A DNA stretch of 64,000 nt, from assembly GCA_001662425.1 (NCBI GenBank), contig BDDC01000237.1, positions 3,941 to 67,940 of the forward strand. Reading direction: 5' to 3'. Positions 53,001-62,000 of the stretch are shown here, one piece after another. The stretch's first letter is position 1; each line of letters begins with the position of its first letter. A model generated the notes under the pieces. It worked only from the letters and a program-made list of their open reading frames with translations. It did no database searches and was not told the DNA's origin. Both the position numbers and the translations under genes were made by a program. This DNA is from Chlamydomonas sphaeroides. Its lineage: Eukaryota > Chlorophyta > Chlorophyceae > Chlamydomonadales > Chlamydomonadaceae.

Positions 53001-56000
53001 AATCAATGAGTGTCTGCAGTGGACGTCAGGCGCACCTAAGTTAATCGACCTTGCCCCGTCTTGCTCTGACCCCCATGTCCCCCATCCCCGGACGTGTCCC
53101 CCCGTCCCACGTTCCTGTACCCCCCCCATCCTCATGGCTGCCACTACTTGCAGACTGCTAATGACATCTACAACGGAGGCAAGTATAGTTGGTGTGCAGG
53201 CTGGTGTTTGACGCAGCCATTGACACGTTGCGCATTGCCCTGGTTGTGCACTCTCATCTACGCAGAGTACTGGACTGCGCTGCGGACGTACGTTGGCAAC
53301 ATTCAGAAGTCGGCCGAGCTTCTTGCAAACTATGACATGGATGCAGGCGATCCCGAGTAAGCAAGGCCCCTCGGCAGCTACGGTTTAAAATCACACAGCA
53401 TCAACGGGACTGAGCGAGGATGCGCAAGCATGCTACCTTGACGTGGCTGCCGTGTTTGACTAGCTTTCGGCATCTGCTGGCCCTGCCATACGCCCCTGCA
53501 TTCCAATCCTGCAGCCTGATTCCGCTGGGCCGTGGTGGCGCGTCATCGCTGCGGAGGGTGGCCAACAGCTCTGAATTTATGTCGAAGCTGTTTCAGATCG
53601 CCGGCTAGTAAGTAGACTGCATATCATTCTGGGTTGCCGAGCAAGCCGCTGGAGTGCACGGCCTGACCGTGTATATGTCCCCATGCACCCCTCCCTCGAT
53701 GCAATCCCGGTGACACCCGTAACGCACCAACACAGCGAGTAAGTCATGCATGGGCGGGTCATGATATGCTAGTTGCGTATGCATATGTTGGGCACAGGGC
53801 ACACAGGGGGCCCCGGCCCCCTGGTCGCCCTACCTGGTTAGATCACGGCGGGTCAAGCCTGCTGTACTTCTGCTTCTGTTTCTATTCGGGGGCCGGTGTA
53901 GGAGGTGCATAACGCAATGGTGCAGCCACTGACGCGAATGTGCCTGTTTCTGTCTGCCTTGATGGCACCATCGCTTCTGATTGATGCGTACTTCAGTGCG
54001 AGCCCAGGTACTTGTCAGACCGGGACACGGCAGGTTCTGCAGTCTTGCGGGAACCGCACATACTGGAGATCTGCAATCAACAACGAGAAGTGCATTTCAT
54101 TGTGTGCGCCTGCATATGCGCCCCCTGACATGCAGACACCGTCATCTCTGGTCTTACGCACATGTCATTCCTGAGCAACGATGAGGCCGCTGACCTGCTG
54201 GCCAAGATGGTGCTGTCTCAGGACAACTGGATGCGGGGCTATTCCGAGGATTCCCAGCAGAACTTCAACGTCGACCTGACAGCGTTAACAGGTAGGCGAT
54301 TGCGGGATCCATCGTTGCTGGAGGCGGTCGGGGAGAAAAGGAGTTGTAAGGACCGGTGATTGTGACAACCACCCCAATTGGTTATCCTGATGCGGTGTGC
54401 TCTGCACAGTGGCGTTCAACAAGGACCCTTACGCCATGGGCCCTGGCAACGAGAACTGGGGCTCTGAGGACGCCAAGGTCCCCGATGAGTACCTGCCAGG
54501 TAAAGGCCTGGGCTGAGAGACGCGGTTATCAGCACGATATGCCCTTCCGCCGGTGCTCGGGATGTATGCTGGGTATTGTCGCGACAGCTGCCATGTGACC
54601 CTGCAGGGGATGGCTTCGACCTGGGCGCTATTCTCAGCGGGCTCCTGGGCGAGATCCAGCCGGAGTGTGCGAAGTCGCTATTCAGCATTGGCTTTGACCT
54701 GGTACGTGCCTGTCATGCTTAGTTGCTCGCTTGGGCCGCTTCTGGGCCCCTGCGATACCGTGGCGGCGGCTGTTGCTGACATGCTGATGCCGACCACGAC
54801 AGGACGTCACCAACTGCAAGGGCGCGCCTGTCAACCTTGCCTGCCAGCCGGTGGGAATGGCAGGGGCTGGGTCGTGCTAGGTTGATGACGTGTGTCACTC
54901 CAGCTATGGCGTAGTCACCATGTTCTGTCTTGCCCATCCCGTAGTTGATCCGTGATCGTGGTGTCGCCGGTTTCATTACCGAGACAACGTACTTCAACAC
55001 TGAGGAGGGCGAGCAGGCCTACAAGGTGGGTGTTCGACGGTATGCCCTTGGCGTCAGGGCACAGGAGGGAAGTACGGGCACGCTGGCATCACGGTTGCAG
55101 ACGCACCACTCTCTATGAACACATGTGGTTTCCCATGGTTTACCCATTGTGTGTGCCCCATGCACCTCAGCTCAAAATCACGCGCGAGGAGGGCTTCTCA
55201 ACCCCCAAGGAGAGCACGTGAGTGACGCGGCAATGGGTGCACTACAAATGAGGCGGCACGCTGAACAATGTCCAAGCCAACTCAGAGCTGGCTGTCGATT
55301 GCTTTGTTCATGGTTGACGCATGCCGGCCTGCCCCTCCATTCTGTCACTCAGGCCTGAGATGACGGGCAACGGCGGCGACATGATCCTGGCCCCCACCTT
55401 CGCAATCATGTTCATTCTCCAGGACAAGCTCCTTTTTGACGGCCGGACTTGTACGGCATCAGCCACCATGGGCATCCCAGGGTGCGCAAGCAAGCCGCTG
55501 TCGCAGCTGCAACCTTGGCGTGGAATGCCCAGGCACTGAAATAACCTCCAAACATACGCATCCCATCCCCACAGCTGGAACCTTCGCGATAACATGGACG
55601 GCACAGCCTGGCACAGCGTGTGGCACATTAGGAACGTGAGGAGGCTATGTGCAGCGTGCCAGGCTCGTACTCAATTACACTTTCTTGAATCCGTGTCTGC
55701 ATACTACTCATTCTCCTTCCCCAGGTGATGCTGCCCGAGCTCGAGTCCAAGCTCGAGGCGGAGCTGGCCAAGCGGCAGCGCGAGCAGGACGAGGTCATCA
55801 TTGCAAACCTGGAGCAGGGCATCAAAGGCTGGAACGAGATCCTCACGGTACGGGCATGGTACACGTGCAGCACTGCATGGTGCATTGAGCAGTTTCAAGA
55901 TCGCTTGCATAAGGATGCTCCTACATTTGGTTTGAAGGGCAAATTGTTGCCATATATGTGCACAGGTGTACGGCAAGCTGAACGACCACGCCATTGAGCA

Positions 56001-59000
56001 GGCCGAGCAGCTTCCAAACTACCAGATTGGGCAGCAGGACGTCAACGGCCTGGTGCAGGGCACTGTCGAGGTGGGAGCAAGGCTGGACACCACCCTTCCA
56101 GCACATGAGAGCTGCCACCCGCTGGACTTCCAGTAACCGCTTGTGTGCCGTGCACCCCCTCGTTGCCCCTGCAGCCGGTGTGGCACCAGTCTTTGGACAG
56201 GTGGCCCACTAGGAACGCGGATGCTTTTGAGGGACGCAGCATTGAAGCTGGTGAGCCATGCCTCAGCTACACGGCAGCATCCAACACCGGAAGCGGATTG
56301 TGCGCAATCATTTGCTGGCTGCCAGGACTCATGAAAGAATCCTTGCTGCTCCGTGCCCACAGAGGACCTCGAGGAAATGAACGTCTGGCAACTGGTGCGG
56401 TTGTGCTGTCTTCTGCTGCGATGCAGCATGTGGTGTAGCTGCCATCAGGCACCTCTATTAATGGAAGCGCACGTTGACTTGGTAATTTTCTGCCTCCACA
56501 CCGCAGGGCTACTTCGAGGGCACTGAGAAGCTGCAGCAGCTCATGCTGCGCACCCAGGTGGGGTGGCAATCTTCGTTGGTCTCAAAACGTACCGGCTAAA
56601 TCCAGTTTGTGCTCACGGGTGTGCTCACATGCATTTCTCACATGCCTGACCCACCAGAGCTACATGGACGAGAGCGCGGAGGCAGGAAACACCGTCGTCT
56701 GGCCTGCCCAGCGCGTGAGTTGACAGCTTTATCGCCTGCAAGGGGCCAATACTGCAGCCTGGGGGCGGAAACATTGGGAGCTCATCCATGGCCGTGCTTC
56801 CAACCCCACTGTGTCTCCCCCAGGCTGCCGTGGGCGGTGTGCTGGCCGGCAAGCAGCTGGAGGCCCTGGGCAACGCCTATGGCAAGGAGTTCAACACCTT
56901 CTCCTTCAGTGGAGGTGAGGATGGGTAGCTTCAAGAGCCTGGAGTGTACGGACTGAGCTAGCGCCATGTGCGCGCAACTGCATGTGACCGTCGTACAAGT
57001 GCACTACGTCCTCGCAGCTGCGAGTGTTGTCATGAAATGCTGCCATGTGCTTTGTTGCAGGCGGTGGCGCCTACACGTACACCATGAGTACCTTCAGCAC
57101 CCTCAACACGCGCATGCAGTTTACCTTCCGCAACAAGGTAACCACGCATGTGCCGTTACCTGACTGAGCTAGACAGTACCTCACCACCAAGTCGGGACTG
57201 TGCTGCAAATAATTGTCTTAAGAAGACCTGACCCGTAAGGCCATTCTTGAGCTGATGTGCCAAATCCCCGGATGCCGTCCACAGGACTACATGGGCCTGG
57301 CTGGTGGTGGCGGTGGTGGAACTGGTGAGGCTTACAATCGAGTCGGGTCGGCTTAGAACTCGGCACACTAAAGGGGACGAGGAAGGGGAGTTGGCTGTGC
57401 GCTGCCTCTCATCACTCGAATTGTGTTGCATGTACCTTGCAGGCATGTGGATGTCCGGCTGGGACGAGGTGAGCGCGGCTGCACTTGCCGCTGGCTTGCC
57501 CCATTTCGAACCTGCATGTCAACAACAGTCGTGTGTCGCCTGCCGTGCCCCAGAATGAGTACGGCCTTGAGATCGAGTTCAGCAGCCAGCTGCTGTCCGA
57601 CACGGAGCGCGAGCGCACGGTCAAGGTCCACTTCGAGTGAGCTGACAGGCATGGGAAGAGCATGTTGTGGGTGCCAGGCTATCGCTGGGCTTGGACACGT
57701 TGCTGTGGCCATGTCATTGGCTATCCCACATGTCTCATAAGAGCCCATTTCCCTGAGCAGGGACAAGGACCCTGGCGACGCCTTCCTGGTCAAGGTGGGA
57801 ATGCGGTGATTGTTGTTGCTTGCTTGGAGCGGGACGTTAGGGCTCATGCATCTATCTGCCGGTGGTGGGCGTGGGGGTTCGCCCCAGACACGCCCGCCCT
57901 CCTGAACATAACGACACGTGTTGCACACGAGTCGTAACCATTTCTATTTCTATTTCTCATGCATCTATCTGCTCGTGCACGTGCCTGCGCAGATCAAGCC
58001 CGACGTCGCGTTTGGTACTCCACACTTCGAGCTCCTGGCTGGTAGGTCCTGGCTGCAACCTATCCAACGCAACCAGGTGCGCCACTAGTATTGTCCCCAC
58101 CCTGCATCCCCGCCCCTCAGGCCGCTCCATGTGCCCGTGGGAGCCCGGCACACAGCAGCGCGAGATGGCCCGCGTGTCGGTGCTGGGCGGCCAGAACCTG
58201 GTGGTGAGTCGGCTGGGCTGGGCTGGGCTGGATTCTTGCGGGCTGGGCTGGGCTGGGCTGGATTGTTGCGGGCTGGGCTGGGCTGGATTGTTGCGGGCTT
58301 GGCTTGGCTGGATTGTTGCGGGCTGGGCTGGATTGCTATGGGCATGTGATGGCATGCCTGTGTTGTAGGCTCATGAGTGCAGCCATTGGCTGGGTGGTAG
58401 GCGTAGGGACTCTGTCCCATACACGGCCTGGCCTCCTCCAACTACTTAAAATTCTATTTATAATTCAGGGGCGACCCCCAAGCGTGCTGCCTTCACTTAA
58501 ATGCTGCCCGCTCAACTCGCCCGCCTGCACAGACCAACCTGAAGCAGGGCGACGAGGTACTGTTCGAGTTGCTGCTGGAGAACCGCAGTGGCACGGACGA
58601 GGAGGTGGAGATGATGCTCGAGCCCGACCTCGCCAGCAACATGGGCGGCATGTGAGGAGCTTGCTTGGGCAGGGCAGTCTTGCACCGTGCTGCAGTGCTA
58701 GGCTGCCTTACACACGATACAGCGCGTATACGTGCGGAAAGATCGTCAAAATACTCCTTGCTTTGTCAACAGGTACCTGCAGCTCATGGGCGCGCCCTGG
58801 GTCCAGCCCGTGCCGTACACGCTGCACGGGCCGTTCTCTACCCAGACCAAGGCTCTGGTTGCGGCGAAGTGCGGCCCCCGTCACCCCACCGCCACCATTG
58901 ACATCGTGGCGAAGGGCCAGTGCGACGCGGGTGAGGGCGCCTCGCGTTAATGCAGCTCGGTTCGCTGCCTGAGACCTGGGCACCAGGGGTGCTGTAATAA

Positions 59001-62000
59001 TGCGTATCGTATCGTAAAACACCCTCTCCACCACTGTGCCCCTCCCGCAGCCGAGTTTTCTCGCACGCCACTCACGCTACAGTGCTTTACCAAGTGCCCC
59101 CAGGCGCAGTGGCCCATGGTGCGAGGGACTGATGCACGATTAAGGACGTTGCTTCCCTGGCACCAAGCATGCGTTGAAGTTGTCCATCTGCCCCCATGTC
59201 CTGGTCCTCAGGGCTGGCCAGCTGTGTCGCCAGTGGTCCACAACAAGACCGACAGCATGAAGGCCGAGGTAGGCAAGGCGACACGTGCTCCAGCAAGCTT
59301 GTGGCATGTGCCTCAATGGTGTCTTAGTAACAGTCCGCCACCCTGGCCAGCTGCTTTCGTTGGTACTCGCATAACCACTGTGCGCCGACCCCTTCACATT
59401 CTGTCCCGCAGCCGGTGGTGCGCCTCACGCTGTTCAACCCTGCCTACACATTCCAAAAGTGGAACACGCACCCGCGACTGTCAATCAAGAACTCTACCAG
59501 GGTACGCTCTAGGGCAGATGCTGTCAGCTCTAGTGCCATGATATACAAGCACATGCGCTTTACTTGGGCATGCTTGCACTCCGACCACTCTGACTAACCT
59601 GACCTGCATGATATCCCGCGTCCGCCAACCTGTCACAGATCGTGATTGAGTACACCAATGTCGTGCTGTCTGGCGGTGTGTGGGAGAAGGTGCTGTGGGC
59701 CAATTTCACAGAGGTCGACTTCGCCAAGCTGGAGGACCCCGCCTACGGGTATGCGCCGTATGAGTGGGACGTCAGCAACCTGCCAGAGGGCAACTACCTC
59801 GTCCGCCCAGTGGTTTACTGCGACATTGACGTTGGAGGTAAGCTCATTGTCCCAATTAGAACAGCAGGCTCCTTGCAGGCAGGGTCCTTGCAGGTCTTGC
59901 CATTGATTTTACAGACCTCACTGTACGCGAGCATGTCGTCACCACCACCCACCACCACCCACGACCACCCACCATCACAACCACACAATCACACCATCCA
60001 CAGGCGGTCAGGACTCGCGCATCGAGAGCCCACCTGTTGAGATTTTAATCGACAGGTGCGTGTGCATTGGAAGTTGTCTTGGACTGCACCTGGCTGTACT
60101 ACATAGTGCTGACAGATCCAACACTGAGAACCGTTTCGTATTCCACCCAACAGGACGGAGCCATTCCCAGTGACTAACTCGCTTTCTCCTACCATGTCAT
60201 ACGTGCTGGGTAAGGCCGGCATCAATTTATAAGCAGCACAGCGAACTACACCATCCACCGCACACCACACACTGACATCTATGCCACTCATCCCCAGGCG
60301 ACCCGCTGTGGATTGATTTCACGGAACCCCTGGTGAGAGCAACATCCCAGCACGGCACGTGGGCAGATTGAGGGCAGATTGCTGAAAACATGTGGCTACG
60401 GGGTAGCTGTTTGGTGATTCCAGTTGCAGCCTGCTGCATAAGAAAATAGCAGGAGGCAGGGGACACAACGCACACACATGTACCAACGAACTGAGCGACC
60501 CTGCTACGACCATCGCGCCCCACAGGACTGCCGCACGCCGTTTGCCTTCTTGTGGCGTGGGTACTACAAGGGCGAGAATGACACGGTGGAGCACGAGATG
60601 GCAGAGGGTGAGCCTGCTGTGGAGTGCGGACCTGTCCAGGGTCGCATGGTTACTGGCAGACACCTGACCCAGTGCTTTGCCCTGATTCCCCGCCACCAGA
60701 CGACCTGTTCCCCAAGTGCGAGGGCTACCGCATTACCTTCAACTGGAACTCCGTCATCCTGCCAGCCGCGCTCACGCTGCCCAACCAAACCGTCACCATC
60801 GTGCTGCGTAACGTGGTGGACATGGCCAACAACGTCTTCCGTGGCGACATCAACATGTCATTCGTGACGGGTGCGCCTGGGTAGTGCACCAGCATGTTGC
60901 CCTTGGCTGCCGCCATGAAGTGGTTTGTCCCTCGTCTACACACTATCCTGCTGCATGGTAATCCAATGCCTTCTCCTCGGCCCCTGCAGGCGATCTCACC
61001 AACCAGAACCCCATCGATCTGGTGTTTGAGATTGGGCCGCTGCCACAGCTCACTCGCCGTATGCTGTTTGCTGACAGCATGGTTCCCAAGCAGCTGGAGG
61101 AGGAGTTGGCATTCAGGTGAGACCGTGTCGCTGTGTGCCAGGGAACGGAGTGGGAGTGCAGCCTGAGCAGCGGGGGCCCACGGCAGCGGTGGTGCAGCAG
61201 TTGTGGACATCGTACCAACCAGTCCTTTGCCCCTGGCCTGCGACCCTGCACATCAGGAACTACGATGATGACATATGGCAGCGCAAGCTTGACCAATCCA
61301 TTGCGGCACAGGAGAAGTCGCTGGCTGAGCTGACTGCTGACGTATCACGATGCATGGGGCTGCCGGAAGGCGATGACTCAGTGTTTGCCTGGAACATGCT
61401 GCGTGACGACAATGTCATGAAGATGGTGAGTGGCAATTGCCAACTGCACGCGGATGTACCGGCACATTGACCCGAGTGCACATTTCTCGTCGAGGATGGG
61501 CCTTGCACTCCTGCATATATGCCCACTGCCTACGCTCCACGCCACCCCACCCCGCAGCGCATCTACCTGGGCGTGGATCGCAGCAACATGACCGGCGAGA
61601 GCACGGCCGAGCTGGTCCGGCGGCTGGCACACCAGGCCCGCGACAACACGTCGTGCCTGCACAACCACTTCGTGGCCAAGTACGAGGCGCCCGTCAACCT
61701 CATCCGCGTGCCCGACTCCATCGACAAGCAGCTGCGCACTGGTGCCACGGCAGAGGCAGTCAAGGCAGCACGCGACGCGGCAGACCAGAAGGCTGCGTCA
61801 CTGGGCCTGCCTGACCGCTGGAGCAGGTGCGTCGTGTGCAGTCTATCTGCAGGCCGGCAACTTGCCGGCAACTTGGCTACAACAACAGTGCGCCTCACAA
61901 TGCGCCACCCCCTTCCCCTCAGGTCGCTGCTCATGTTCCAGGAGGCCGTTGCAGAGGAGGCAGCCCGGCTGGCCGCACGGCAGCAGGCCAGGGTGCGGCT

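Larger units (their letters stand above)
57554..60870 (+). other. Large beta-rich membrane-proximal ectodomain, no family recognised
   Basis: Exons 57554-57636, 57761-57794, 57993-58041, 58121-58203, 58533-58651, 58773-58930, 59051-59118, 59212-59268, 59412-59501, 59639-59837, 60004-60055, 60154-60209, 60298-60332, 60526-60607, 60700-60870. Markers are FELLAGRSMCPWEPGT, LKQGDEVLFELLLENRSG, LQCFTKCPQAQWP, IVIEYTNVVLSG, LPEGNYLVRPVVYCD, GDPLWIDFTEPLDCRTPF. The alternating strands and paired Cys suggest tandem Ig/Fn3-like sandwiches. All exon phases fit. Confidence 0.65.
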
